Shown piece by piece: positions 50,373-64,000 of a stretch of 64,000 bases of DNA. Source of the stretch: Setophaga petechia (taxonomy: Eukaryota; Chordata; Aves; Passeriformes; Parulidae); the NCBI GenBank assembly GCA_024362935.1, contig JANCRA010000012.1:2108001-2172000 (forward strand), in the 5' to 3' direction. Position 1 is the stretch's first letter, and every line of letters begins with the position of its first letter. The notes beneath the pieces are model-generated. The model worked only from the letters and a program-made list of their open reading frames with translations, ran no database searches and had not been told where the DNA came from. Made by a program: the position numbers and the translations under genes.

Positions 50373-53300
50373 CTCTACATTATCCTGATAGGAACACCAA
50401 TGAGAAAAAAGACAAGGCTAGCACTATAATTTTGTCACTGTCACCCCATTTTCATATTATTTTCTATTATAGCTCTTATTTAATTTTGGCATTTAGATTA
50501 CATTGTATAGCAGTGCTATCAGCACCAAGACAGATGTCTTGTGCATTCAAAATGATAACAGTTTCTGACCTTTAGACAAGAAATAGATGAATAATAATTC
50601 AAATGATTATTTACATTTTGGTAACATATACAGGATTGTACCATCTTACTGTATATTTTGGACAAACTATCTGCCTTGTTAACCCATGAACCAAAAAAAA
50701 CAAATCCCAAAAACATGGAGAATTTATACATCATACAAAAGAGCTAGTGGCATATCAACTGCCTTCGGTATGCTGGTTAGGAGGAAAGAGAAAAGTTAGA
50801 AAGAGAAAGCTGATGAATAGGGAAGCAGGACAATGAGGGAAGGGAAAGAGCAAGAGGAAGGACAGGCAGTGAGAATAACAGGACAAGACAGCCCATGGGA
50901 ATAAATACACAGTCTGCCAAATGAGAACAGCAGTTTTCACTTCTCAGTGCATTCAGAGCAGCCTCTTACCAGCACTGAAATGAACGGTCAGTGGGCTGCA
51001 ATAGTGGGTTTCTCTATCACACAACAAGGACTTCTATCTACAGCCAAGATGAGTCCTTCCAGATATCCTTCCAGGCACTTCCAGATATCAGGTCTGCTCC
51101 AGAAAGATGTGCTGAAGACCTTTCTGTTAATGTACTTGTGATGTGAGTATAGAGAAAAGGGATATAAACACATCTGTGTCTACTGTCAGCTTGGTCTACT
51201 GCTCGTCCTGCTACTCTCAAGTACTCTCTAAACACCAGGATGACCACAGGCATGGTATACACCATTGGAAGAGACAAAATATGCCCCTTGGGAAACAGAC
51301 CTGTTTACTATTCATATTATCCAAGGCATCTTCTCCCCTTTCTGCAATGTAAAAAATGCCTTTATGTGGTACAGACATTCTCAATACCCACAGCAACTCA
51401 TTTCTCCTTTCACCGCTACAAGTTCTTTTCTATTTTTGGCAATTTTTTTAGTACTATTAAAACAGTGAAGCCAAACTAATAAAATTAACAAAATATCCAA
51501 ATATTAAAGGAAGACAGAAGCATTTTGTCCTTCTCTCTCTTCTCAGTTTTTAATAGATCTATCAGTCTGCTGCCAGTTCACTGCCATGTATATTGTATCC
51601 ATTGTAGTAGTCATAAACCTAAAATGTCAGAGTGCTCTTTTACCTTAGACCTTTAAAAACAAAATCTTCCTCTTATTCTTTTGTTTTTATTACAACTCTC
51701 TCTCAACTTCAGAAATAGCACTTTCTATCCTCTTTCAACAGGTAGTTTTTATTTTATGCTTAAATATATGCCATTAGGCTACCTATTTAACAAGTACTTT
51801 GGCCAAATGTTACTATAGCACCTCTCTCATTGCTTCAGAATTTTTCTCCCATCCCAAAAGTACGTTATCTTTTCCTGTTTAATCGTTGCTTTAGGTGTTG
51901 TAATTATTGAAACATGGCACATTCCACTCCTGCAGTACCTGCTTTCTGGAAATGTAAAAATTAGATCTCTCACAGGCAAATTTCTACCACTTAAAAAGAC
52001 TTTTCAGAAGGAAGGCAGCCCTGCATATGATCGTGAAACATATAATAAATCACAATATTTCAGAAAATATTTAAAGGTCCCTTTGTGTAGAGAAGATATT
52101 CTTAGAACAGTTTATCAGTTGGTTTTGCTTCAGGGAACTTAAAAGCACTGTCTGTGTTTAATTTTCGTGTGTCACGTTAAAGATCTACAGCCAGCAGTAA
52201 CAGAAGGCACTCCAAATGCAAAAACTTCCACTTGAACTAGACAGGTAACCTTGTGCTTAGACACCCTCAACTTTGCTTGTTGAAACCTTTTATAACTAAC
52301 TTTTCATGTTCTTCAGTAACTCATATCTTTAACATCCTGTAACATACTACAAGTAAAATTGAAATAACAAATCCCTTAGGTTTCAGGCTATGTTTTCCTG
52401 TCAGAATCTTTGTAGCATTTGTTCATTGTTCATCTGCCTGCTTTAATAGTCCTCTTGTTTAAAATAATCTTAGCAATAATAAAAAAGAAAACAGAATTAT
52501 AAAATGAGCAAATCTCACAGGGCTTGTTTTCTCAATTATATTTTAAGAAATCAAGCAAATAAAAAAAGGACTAAAGAATTTAACAAATTACTGAAGTAAT
52601 TTTAGACTTTCATACACGCCACTGTATGAAGATTTTGTACTTAGTGAAGTCTTCTGTACATACTTCATCTCTTCACCTGCAGACATTTTAATCCGCACCT
52701 TCTAGCAATTTAGTTTTGGAGAGAGTATCTTCAAAAAAACAGTTACTCTATCAACAGATGACATACTGTAAAAACACATGGATTATGGTCTGTCCTTCAG
52801 AGAATTTAAGATATTTTCTTGCAAATATTAGGGCTTCCCCCAGAATTTAAATTTTATCACTTTCAAGTTCCCATTTTCAGTAAGTGTGCTTTGTTTTCAT
52901 TTACAGACTTTTCTCACCTCATAGAAAGATTATCAGTTCAGTATTATAAAAACTTCACAAAATTTAAAGTACAATTTGAAACCCTGGTATTTTCTTTGCA
53001 ACTTGGAAAAACATGAAGTAACTACAACAGACACAATTTATCTGTGATTAGTTCCAGTTTCTAAAAGCCTTATACAACCACAAATATCAAAACTACCACT
53101 ATTTCCTACACACAGGGAAGTTGCTGCTTTTCCTCTGACTAAACATTCCGAGTAGACCAAAGGGCTGGAACTTTCATTTTGTTATAAGCCAATAGAAGAA
53201 ATAGAGATGCAAAGGCAAGATGGTTGTGCCTTCTCACAGTCCTACTCAAAAGGTCCAGATGGATTGCCTCCAGAGTCTAAATATCATCACACCAGCCAGG

Positions 53301-56300
53301 GGTTCTGTAATCCAGAAATTAAGGGTGGGGGGGGAAAAAAGGGGGCTTTGTGGTAAGGTCCATATTTACTACCCTGAAACAGGCCAATAATCATCAAAAG
53401 AGCTAAGATTTTCTGAATTCAGAAAAAAATGTACAAAGTTACTTATTACCCTTATAACGTTTCTGATTTATGCAAGCAATGGATGACTGGGACCTCCCAG
53501 TTATTCAAAAGAAGAGAAAACACGAATATGCTCCACATACTGATTCCTCTGTTAGAAAGATATTCAAATTTAGTAGTGGGGAGTTTGGCTCAGTGACCAA
53601 CAAACTGAGCTGCAGCTCAGATAAGCCTTTGGGTTATTGCTGTGCTCTATGACCATCCCAGTGGGCCTGACAGATGGGCACCTTGGCTGATTTCTGCAGC
53701 AGCAGATATGCCCTCAGTTTTATACAGTCCAACAGTCTTTAATGTCTCTTAAAATTCTCTCTCATAAAGACCTGTAGTTCTTTAACCATGACATCTTCTT
53801 GTATAGTCTTTTTTATGGTTCAGTTTAGCTGTCTCAACATAGATTTAATACATTTTCTCCATTTGTTCTTTATATCTTAATTGCATAATTAAACTGAAAG
53901 ACTAAGATTTAAAACGTAGAAAATGTAACTTTTTCATCACAGTCCATAACCCAACCAGTTCTACTTCTTTACTGAATTGTTTCAGGGACTGCCATAACAG
54001 ATTATAAAGCTGTAAATCATCTGTATGTAGTATATCCAGAAAGTAATTCCAGTTTGAATTAAAAGATGCCAACAGGTGCACAATTCCTTTGACTGCCAGG
54101 AAGGACTGTCCAAATACATCCCAGTTCGTATTTTTCCAGATACTCAGCTCCACATTTTCTTTAGCTGTAGTTCATGCTCTACAGTCAGAGGAAAATTTGT
54201 TCCCAATGATATTGTGTGACAGCTGCTACACATGGCATCACTGCATGCACTGTCTGTTGTAATCACTAACAACAAAATTTAATGCTGCAGAGTGGTACAC
54301 ATTTGAAGTGCATGTAATTGTTCATTTTCTTTCAAATGACAGTACTGTTACAGACAGTGAAATATTGGAATTTGCAATATTTCTGTTCTGTAACCTTGTA
54401 CCTGCTATCAGGGAAGGCTCTTGAGACCACTTTACATGAATGCAGAGATTTCAAGAGCAGAAGCTTCATTAAGGGCATGAATCTTCCAATTAATTATATA
54501 ATGGTTAATTATATAAATTAATCTATACAAATACACAGATAATGTTCCAATGCTGTTATTTTTAAAAGATAACTGTATAATTGTTTTGTAACGTTGGACA
54601 CTCAATTCTGCAAAACCCATTCTCCTCCCACATCCACGAAAAAGATAGTACATTCAGCTACATTGCCTTGGTTCTGAAGGCATGAACTCCTCACAGAATT
54701 TCAGAAATGTCTCAGGAGAAAATTTGAAAGAACAGTTGGACAAATTAGAAGAAATCAAATTAAGTAGGGTGAAGCAAAGAAGACCACTGACTTCAGAGAA
54801 TAACCGTGATATTTGGATTGAAAAAAAGCTAATAACAAACTTCTCACAAAAACAAATGTTATTCTTGCATTGCTGATGAAACCTATACCTAATATTCATG
54901 CAATCATCAGGAACACATTCTTTTTAATCAGTTGATTTTTGGGCAAAGGTTTGTACATCCCTATCATACTCTGAGTGCCCATGAAATGGCAGTAATTAAT
55001 GATGAATCATTTATTCACTGAATTTTATCTCTTCTTATGCTTGAATACTGACACAATTACCATGCAGTTCTTAGACTCATGTTTTAAAACTGGTGTAGCC
55101 AGTTATTTTTCATGAATATTTCTTGATAGGCAGATTGAAAATTAGTTGTTCTTACTGAAAATATCAGAGCATCAGAGTTTCAACAGGCAGATGGAGCAGA
55201 CTATTTTCAACAAGCTTTGAGGGAAAATGTTTCCAGTATGGCCCATTTCATTATGTCAGATATCCTAAACTCCAGTGTTGAGTTAGGTCATTCTTGCTGT
55301 CATCAAGAGGTCACAATCCCAAAGAAAGCAATAGGTGATCCTGCACATAATATTGTGTGTCCCTGCAGGAAGGAAAATGAATGTCACATGCCTGCTCTTC
55401 TGCAGTTATCAGTCAGGGGATATCATTATTAACATTTGCCATGCTGCCTTTAAGAGGCAGTTACAGGATGTGCCTTTTAACTCAATGCCATGCTTGTATC
55501 CCATCATGACAAGCTGAGAAAGGCTTTTAGATATGAAATTTCTCCTCTCATTTCAATAAGGCTCAGAAGGCTCTTTTGATTTCATGTTGCTTTCTATGGA
55601 GTGACTATTAGAGGTGCTTGCATCTAGTTTGGAGCAGCACAAGAGTGCATTTGGTCTCTTGTTCTTTACACCACAAGAATAATGAGTCTGAAAAAATCAC
55701 CCAGACAGCTGGGCATCAAAAACTCTTCCTAATTAAATTAAGCAATACCTACTTTTATACTGCAGCTCCTTTTTCTACTAGTTTGTGAAAATCAGGATAT
55801 ACTTGCTGGTCTACAAAAACTGAGACAGACACATCCAAATTGTCTGGCCAATTCCTTCAGTGCTGTCATGTCTTGTGATCCTAATGCAGTCAACAGCAAG
55901 AAGTACTTGCAAAGCCTATTCAAATATATATACTAGACAGTCTATGACCCAGATTCCAATTGTAACCCATAGAATACCATAATGTTACTTCTGAATTGCT
56001 TATTCTCCCTCCATCTGTCACCTTACAGTGATCATCAGCCTGTTTCCTTCAAAACATCTATGCATTTTATTAAAAAGTGTTTCTTCTAAAGCATCATTTC
56101 CATAATTGAACATGAGTGCCTAACACAACACAATGTGCTGAAATCACTGGGGCAGAATTATAATGGATGTAAATCCAAACCAGCTCTTCCTCTTCTCCTA
56201 CGGTGTAAAGAAGTAAAGATGTTATTTTCTTTCTAAAACAAAAGATTTTGCTATGGGACTAATTCAAGCATTCACTTCCTCCATTTCCAGATTTCAGCAT

Positions 56301-59300
56301 ATTTTTTTCTATGCAGCCAGATGATGTATAATGCAATTAAGAGCTCTGGAAAGGAGTAATACTATCACTTAAATGTTATGAAAAATCTCATAAAACGCTA
56401 ACTTGAAAACATGACCAACATAAGTATTTCTTTAGTCACCTATAACAGACTAATTCTCTTGAGAAATCCTAACAGAGCTGGAAAATCTCTGCCTGCCTAG
56501 AAAAGAACAGCTTTGCTATATCTCTCTGTCATTCAGAGGACACTACGCTTGAGAGCACAGGAACATGATATTAGATGGAATTGGATGGGTCCTCAAGCCT
56601 ATTCCCAGTGACAGCAAACTGTCTGGCAACAGATTCACTGAACATCACTTTGGGCCCTCATTCAAAAACAACCAAAAGTTTAAGGCCTGTCTCCAAACAC
56701 TTCCAAAAACCAGGAAGCTGAAGAAATAACAGCCAAGCATTACAACAATTCACACATGCAACAGAATATAAAATGTTTACAGAGCAATCTTGCTTCTGGA
56801 ATTAATACCTAAAACCCACTGTCAGGGCTTAAGAGCTTACATGGAAAATTTTTTCAACAGGACAGTAGCAAATTTTCTTCCTAGGGCACCTTTCTGCAGA
56901 GGTTCAGGTCTGGGGCTTTTTACATCCAGAGCTAACTGCAGCTCTCTATTCACATAACTGGGAGATAAATGCTGGGAGAGAAACACCCTTGAGAGAGAAG
57001 ACACAGTTCTTTCTCCCTATGTTGTGTCCCAGCAAGGAGCAAACTCAACCCACAGCTCAACACTCAGAATCTTGCACTGGAGGAGCTGAGGCCACATGTA
57101 TGAACTGCTACTACAGGAACACTGGACAGCACATCCTAAGGAAATGTGAAGGAGAAGAGGGTTAAGCACTTTAGCTCCTCAATAAATATTTGCACAAGAC
57201 AAGATCCATCCAGAGGAAAACCATTACACCTCCTGGTGCTGGAGAATTAAGGAAAAGTCAGAGAAGGGTGCTGTAAAAGTGACTCAGATAAAATGTTTTC
57301 TTTTCTAATCTGTGGTGCCAGAGGACACAGATTACATTGAACCTGCTGCAACTCCACCTCCTCAAGCACCCCCCCAATGAACGCATCTTGGGCATTGGTA
57401 ACTACAGTGGATGAACTGATGCAGAAGCTTGTGCTTAGAACATCACTGAGACCTTCTACCTTCCCTCATCCGAATCGGCCAGTTACTCAGGCAGGTCTTG
57501 AGCTATCTACATCTTTGTGAAAAATGCTCACAAATTTCATAACTGTGAGGGACTGAGTCAGATTTGCATATTAAGAGCTAACTTCTGTTCACAGTTGAAG
57601 AAAAAAACAGCTCTTACTCCAGCTGAAAATGGTGCAGAGAGTTAAATTCCTTCACTATTTGTTTCCATCTGCTGTCTTCAGCAATAGCCTCTTTATTTAT
57701 ATCCTGCAAAGGTTAGGCAGCACCTAGGCGAAAAACCACATTATGGCACTGACAATTTATTTAACTGTGGTGATATTAAATTGCTGTGTATGTAGGAGAG
57801 ACACTATCACAGAAACACATTTCTCCTTTTTCGTTTTCTCAGGGTCTGTTTTTTACAGCCTAAAGCTACACACTAACCACTCTACTCTTAGAGCAGCAGC
57901 AGGTAAAGTATGTTGATGAATCCCTTCATCACGCAATGTCCTGGGGAGATGCTCATTACATGCTTCCTCCAAAAAAGCAATACGAAGCCTGTGGCTTAGG
58001 TGCAATTAAAATCTTGACATTTAGCACACAGAGTACTTACAGTTACTATGATCTTTGCAGTTTGCCACACTGAGTTCTGAATTTTATCAATACTATATGA
58101 AGGTAAATATTGCCATGCATTAAAGTTGTAGGCACTGACGGTGTCTTATAAACAATGTATCAATCATCAAAAATAAAAGCCTTTACCTTGATGCCTTTAT
58201 TTTTCTCTTGGGCGGGACGGGGAGAGCAAGGAGGGAGATAATTTTGGAAACTTTATTTCTCTTTTTTTTTCCAATAATTATGAAGAGGAAAAAAACCAGT
58301 ATTTACTGCAAGAACCCTAATTTCAGAGGTAAATAAGAGGTCATTCATTTAAAACCCCAGACTGAGTTCCAACCATATTATCAGCATGCTTTGTACATTT
58401 CAGATATTTTCTTCTTTGTTTGTTTCCCAAAGTAACAAAACCTATACAGTTAGGCCGTGGTATCCTGTGTGGAACAATGTATCCTTTTTCTGGCATATTG
58501 CAAGAGGTCCACCAGCTGTTTTAAGAGTTTTGCCAAACTTGATAGAGAGGTAGAGGTCCAAAAGCTTATTACGTACATTCATCTTTTGTGAAAGCACAAG
58601 GCTGATTAGAGACAAGATTCAGTTAGGTGGTCTCCCCTGGGGAAAGGCTAATCTCAGTTTTTGGTAGACATCATAGCATCAACACAGGACAGACACATCA
58701 AATGCTCCAGCAACAGATAAAATTTTGATTAAAAGTTCTCACCCAATTCAACCATAACATGTTAAGCCATAGTTAACAAGACTACATTTTGCCCCTGGTC
58801 ATTGAAACTCTTTCTTCTTTAATTTTAGACCCAGAGATGTTTGCAGCTTAGAAAATCCCAAAGTCTTTTATATGCTCAGTCTCCTACAAAAAAAACAAAT
58901 AAATTCAGGGAACATGGATTGCTCAAATGGCTATTAAATAAAATGGCCCAACAACACTTCATGGTCTAGGAAATGTTGGTGAATCAGTTTGTACATATAT
59001 CTACATATATAAAACCTTAGAGGTTTATTTCTGGAAAAGGCCTTAGCCACGGACAGAGATCTGAGATTTCTGAACTTTTTATTAGACCACATTCAGGTGC
59101 ATTAAGGCTCTTATGTTTTGTGAATTCTAGGTAATTACTTCAATCATAATTAAATTTCACTGACTACTTTTACAAGAAAAAATCAGGTATTTGCTACCAC
59201 ATCTCTTAAATGGAACAGCATCCACATTACTTTAACAGCAAAAATAAACTAGAGATGCAAATCCCCTTAGTTATAAGAGAAGCACTTATTCTCACACAAC

Positions 59301-62300
59301 CCTTGTCACACTTTTTACTTCTCTTTTCCTGATGCCCTCAGACGCTTCTCTCTTTTGTAATTTTTTTTTGTTGCAAGTTTTTTTAAACTGTAATTGGATG
59401 ATCTTCCACATTTTGGGTAACTCCTTTGCCACAGGCAATTCTGGAAAACTCCTGTTTGATGAAACTGAGCTGCTAAATTACCAAAGAACTGAATACAGAT
59501 ATGATATTTTGTTCATAGTGGAAATTCTTTTTAAACAGAAATATTTTTAAGGCAAGCCATGAGAAAATCAATAAGTTCATAGGTTCATATTCTTGTATTC
59601 TATTTTCTGCCAAATAAGGTCCTGAATTGACAGATATTCTCTGTTTGTGTATCTGAGGCTGTGGGCCTAAACCTGCACACCTGCTACTCTTAGAGATTCC
59701 AAATTAAAAGGCATCACTTGAACTAATTTCCCCAAATAATTTTTAGGTTTTGCACCTTCTGTGAGTGTGCATATGTGCAACCCTACATGTAAAGGCACTC
59801 TTCTGGACAGGTAGGCTCTGGCTGCAGTCAGCCTGGCAAGGTCATTCACGCATCTCCAAAAATCAGCATCCACTGGTGCTAGAGTAACCCCACAGATGAT
59901 CACAGCATAAAATTATGTAAATAAAACTCCTGATCACAGCCACTGTTTCAGATTTCTCTAAGGATTTCTGAAGTGTTGAGGACATGGCACGCTTGCAACC
60001 AGAAGGCTCAAGCAGGAACTTTCAAAGGAATTAATCGGATATCTAAGAGTTAAGTTGGAAAAAATGGCAGCTGAAAGGCCATCTGGGGCTCTGACCTCAC
60101 GTCATACTACAAAATTAACTACCTATTATTAATCATTAATTCTTATTCATCATCAAGTAACTGTATCTTATGTTTTCCCTTTCCTCCTCTTTCTTAATCT
60201 GAAAGGCTTTCATGAGCAAGTTATGAGAAGTTAAAGTTTTTTTCTCCCCCAAAAAGATCCTGTGGTAGAACACAGCATTTTTAATGCTTTCATTTCACCT
60301 AGTACTCTGCCATCAGCTTTGGGATTTTGATCTCTGTCTCTACTTTTATACAAGGACCATTCATTCTTCTCCCCACTGCTACCACAAATATTTATATATA
60401 CAGACCCTAAGTTCTGCAACTCAACACAATCAATAAACAAAACCTGAAAAAGCAGGAACCACTCAGTTATTGGACAACACAGCACAGGATGTTGCATCTA
60501 AAACTAAATCACAACTATCTTCTGGCAACTAGTTTAATGCATTAAATAGTGCAAGTCCACAAGAGAGTTTTACTTCCTTTCTTTTCATAATTCTGAAGTG
60601 GACAAATGACCAGGTTTGTTTCTGCCTTCCAAAAGTTGTTTTACCTCAATTTTGTTCCTCGCGATGCATAACATCAATCAATAATCAAGAGATTAAACCT
60701 AGTGTTAAGTTTTATAATGAACTTAAATTAAATGCAAAAGATAAGACAAATAAACGCCATTTTAGCATTGTTTTATCCATTAGCTTATTCCTACAGATTC
60801 AGTAGTATTATGATTGCTTTAATACAAAAATTACAGGTTCTTGCCCGCCCATCCCCTCACACTGCCTCTGTGATAGAATGATTGCTTTATTTTTTATCCA
60901 GCTATCAGTGAACAATGATTTCAGTAAGAATAAAATGTTGATGGAGCAAATTAATTTGAGAAGGGCTGAGCCTAATCTTGGCTTTTGTCAAAGCACAAGC
61001 ACTCATTATGTTATATTTTAGTGGTGTCAGCCTATATTCAATTATTGGCTAAAATCTGTTCATTCACATGTATGAAAAGGAATGAATTAGAATGGTGGGA
61101 AATTCACTGATTGTAGAAGCAAAGAATTAATAATGTTGAGTAAGCAAAAGCAACAGCACTGTGTAAACTCTCTCACCATGCTGTCAACTGCACATGGCAC
61201 AGTCTGCTAAATGGTGAATCATGAAGATCTCCTAACACTGGGATTCCTCTCCTTCAGAGATAGCAAAAGAGCTTTTGCACAAATAACTGAGATTTGAGTT
61301 CACTTGCACAGGTGAATGTTTGGTGTTGCATTCATCTTTTTATAGTTTTATAGGGTTTTTTAATTAATATACCATAATTCATAAAAAGCAGCCACATCTG
61401 ATACGCCAAGTAATCCATAAGCTACAACTGCTTCCAGAGCAACCTCTTCTAAGTGAAACCATGATTTAGTGTAAAACATTCTCCAAGCTAAAAGCTACAT
61501 ATTTTTAATTGGATTGTAAAATCATATCTCAAAATTGGAGTGAAAAAATATTTGTGGATGTATTTCATTTCTGTTGTGTAAGACAGAGCAAGGTAGAGTA
61601 TAGGAAACATTTACTCAAGACTCGTGTTTCATTTGAATAAATCCTTTGAAAATGGAATAAAATTACCAAGTCATCAATCAAAATATCTTCCTAAAGAACT
61701 GGTAAATTGCTTGAGCAAGAAAGGATGATTTGAGGGGGCAGAGGGAACCCAAACTCAACATTCAAACTTTGATCCTGCACACTATTCTGTCCCTGAGTAA
61801 ATCCTAAGACCAAGAGTGTGCAAAAGGATCATCTGGGTTTCTGAGTCTCATTCCACTCTGTCTCAAGTAAATGAGAATTGAAGAGTTCTTTTTATAAACT
61901 GCTCCGGTCCACTCTTGAATCTTGCTTTGTTTTCCTTCCCTTCCAGTGCATAAGTTAAACCAAACCAGGCAGAATTCAGGGGTTTACTTCCCTGTTCAGA
62001 AATATATTACACTGCCTAGAAAATCACTTCCTAACAAAACATAACTGTATTTTGTTAAGCACTTTATTAGACTGCACATAATAAACTCAAAGCTGCTAAC
62101 AGAAGATATCCACCAAGCACTTCTTCACTTTGTTTATGTTCCTTTTTTCCCTCCTTTCACTTTTCATTTGCCCTGTTTTCTTCTGTCTAAACTATGTAAT
62201 TGGACTAGGGGAAAAAAAGCATTTGAACACTATGTATTCTACCATTTAAGCCTGTACATAATCTTTTCACACACAAGGTATGCTGTGACTGTATAACAAC

Positions 62301-63955
62301 AGAAATAACAAATGAGCAGAAAGAGTTATTTAGAAGGAAACTGAAAGTGATTCTCTAGCCAGCACAGAAGTCCTTGAATGCCTTTCACCACTCCTCCTGA
62401 GAGGCACCTGATGTGTAGGTAGCCCAGAGGGGCTTGTCACACGCTTTCAGTGCCTGTGGCAAGTGTGCATATGGGAACTGATGCTCTTCCATCACTAACA
62501 CATTTCCTGAATGCATCCAAATGTCCTCTTCCAAAAACCTGTCTTCTTTGAAATTGTTTATCAGAGAAGGCAAAGAAAAATAAGACAACCCCAGTTAAAC
62601 TGACCTTAGCTTATCAAACTTACAATTTCATTGATATTATTGGCAAAAACTGGCCATTACCATTGCTCTCTCTTTGAAAAGTCCTTCTGCATCTCAACTG
62701 AACATTTGCCATCCCGTGAAATCTTCCACTCTCCACCTAGAGTTTAGATTCTACCAAGGTCCAAAGAAGAAAAAGCATCCTCAAAGTTCCATGGCTTTAA
62801 AAGCCTCTGTACAGTCATCTCTGCCAACTCATGTACATCTGATTAATTAAAATATCAAAGCATTTAAGGGATTTAACAATGAAATGCATATTAATTATAG
62901 TAAAATTTTATAAGTAAGCCTGTAAAAACCTATGGCATGAATAACATTCTCTAGGTTACTTTTTAATTATTAAACCAATTTTTTTGCACTTAACCAGAGG
63001 AAAAAAAAAAGAAAAAAACCCACATATTTTTCATACATTTTAGCAACAGAAAGAATTTCTTCAGGTTGGCTCTAACATTTCACTTCTGTGAAAGGGACAT
63101 TCTAGTTTACAAAGCTAACGATTCTGTGACAAAAAACCCAAAAACATTACCTAATCAAAATATTTTAATTACATAATATTTCTACCTCCTGAATAAGCTT
63201 TGAAAGGATTTAATCCATAAAATACGGAATTAATTAATTAATCCATAAAATATGGAATTAATTATGACATTTGACAATTCTCATAAATTGAGCAGCATAA
63301 TTATCTGCACTTGGTTAAGTTCATTACCATATTAGGTAAACTACTTAAAATCACATAACTCAATTTACTGGCCCTAGCAAATGTTGTAATGCATCTCACA
63401 GCAAATCCAGCGTGCCAGTGTATGCCAAATCCAATAGGAATGTATGAATGCATGTAGCAAAGTGCACGCAGACCTACTGCCTTCATCTGCCTCCCATCTG
63501 AGCAGAGGAGCAGAAAGATCCTCAGTTTGTGCTTTATTCCCCTTATCCATGAGAACTCAGCAAAGTCACCAAAGACCTGGGCAGGCTCTGATGAGTTATA
63601 TGGAGTCCCATTCTACCGTGAAAGCAGGGTTTCATGGTACTCATACCAGACTTCAGCTTTTATAAAATGAAGGTTGCTTATTTCCTGGGACTACAAAATA
63701 ACATTCTCTCTCATCCTTCTGGGGCCTAAGATGTTCCAGGATTTGCATGCTGTATTAAAGGAAGGGGTCCATGCAGAAGAGAAATAGACACCCACTCACC
63801 CTCAAAATAAAGGCAAATAGGTTAAAAGAAAAATAGGAATCCCTAAAAAAAATAAAGAACTTCCCTAAAAGTTTAGTTCAGATTTTTTGTTCTCATTTTT
63901 AAAAGAAAGGAGATCTTAACTTGGTACTCCTGCAAACAGGTGTGGTTGATCTTAC
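50373..63955. other. Unique AT-rich sequence, nothing firmly recognised
   Basis: About 13.6 kb without a recognised gene or mobile element. It contains a 28-bp-period duplication at 63211-63264, a pyrimidine/purine-biased patch near 58200-58270 and A-runs near 63001. Protein-like minus-strand open frames at 59667-59903 and 62385-62588 are noted as observations only. If the candidate exon at the right edge is real, this stretch would be intron of that minus-strand gene. Confidence 0.5.
63211..63264. repeat. Two-copy direct repeat, 26-base unit, period 28 bp
   Basis: A 26-base unit starting TAATCCATAAAATA is present at 63211-63236 and 63239-63264, separated by two bases, with a single C/T difference. 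It is a recent-looking local duplication. Confidence 0.9.
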
Positions 63956-64000
63956 CTGAGAGAGCATTAACATCCTCGGGATTAAATTCATTATGCAATT
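63956..64000 (-). CDS. Candidate exon 3' end, cut by the window edge, unknown gene
   Basis: On the minus strand the last 45 bases of the window end in CTCTCAG followed by GTAAGA, a near-consensus splice donor (the GT lies at 63954-63955 on the complement). One frame reads LHNEFNPEDVNALS and would leave a split codon (phase 1) at the donor. A second frame is also open, so 45 bases alone do not prove coding. The acidic, Asn/Pro-containing peptide looks like ordinary globular protein, but I cannot name the family. The exon start lies outside the window. If correct, a minus-strand gene enters here and the neighbouring sequence is its intron. Confidence 0.3.

Noticed and set aside
54682..54876. 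Plus-strand 64-codon Lys/Glu-rich frame resembling a coiled coil
   Set aside because: A-rich DNA yields Lys/Glu/Asn-rich translations by chance. There are no splice sites or relatives to support it.
1..64000. CRISPR arrays, operons, prophage or bacterial genes
   Set aside because: No regularly spaced repeats, no long tandem coding frames and no ribosome-binding sites were seen. The repeats present are avian retroelements and a vertebrate-type DNA transposon.
1..64000. tRNA, rRNA or other structured RNA genes
   Set aside because: No GGTTCRANYCC-type B box with a matching acceptor stem, and no rRNA-like sequence, was noticed by eye. A covariance-model scan was not possible here.

Overview
The window looks like non-coding DNA from a bird genome, most likely a neoavian such as a songbird. 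It is AT-rich by eye, roughly 60-65% A+T. It has no dense gene array, operon structure or ribosome-binding sites, and no tRNA or rRNA gene was recognised. The interspersed repeats are of avian type: four LTRs of a family I recognise from bird genomes (ERVL-like, starting TGTGYTGG and ending ACCACAACA), one decayed CR1 LINE 3' end, and one short non-autonomous hAT-like DNA transposon. No SINE-rich or L1-rich mammalian pattern was seen. Almost all open frames are 60-110 codons, overlap each other on both strands and carry no recognisable domain, which is expected by chance in intronic or intergenic vertebrate DNA.

Layout. From 1 to 10.7 kb there is unique AT-rich sequence with two splice-site-like pairs. 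LTR 1 is at 10746-11340. From 11.3 to 21.7 kb there is unique sequence, with splice-like pairs near 16.57 and 18.58 kb. A GC-rich island at 21.72-22.58 kb contains a long, regularly interrupted TG microsatellite. LTR 2, a different subfamily, is at 24128-24693. An A/C-rich strand-asymmetric tract lies near 25.5 kb and a 36-bp tandem duplication near 26.45 kb. At 31162-32094 is the best candidate for a transcribed unit: two exon-like blocks in matching phase on the plus strand, then a stop codon and AATAAA. The CR1 remnant is at 32605-32863, LTR 3 with a perfect 5-bp target duplication at 42109-42576, the hAT-like MITE at 48588-48953, and LTR 4 at 49787-50372. The last 45 bases read, on the minus strand, like the 3' end of an exon with a CAG|GTAAGA donor. 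If that is real, much of the window could be an intron of a minus-strand gene.

The LTRs are solo copies in the same orientation, and no gag, pol or env sequence was found between them. I found no convincing protein-coding gene and no new biological system. The most useful leads are the exon-like structures and the dated-looking mobile elements, all of which need comparison with related genomes or RNA data.
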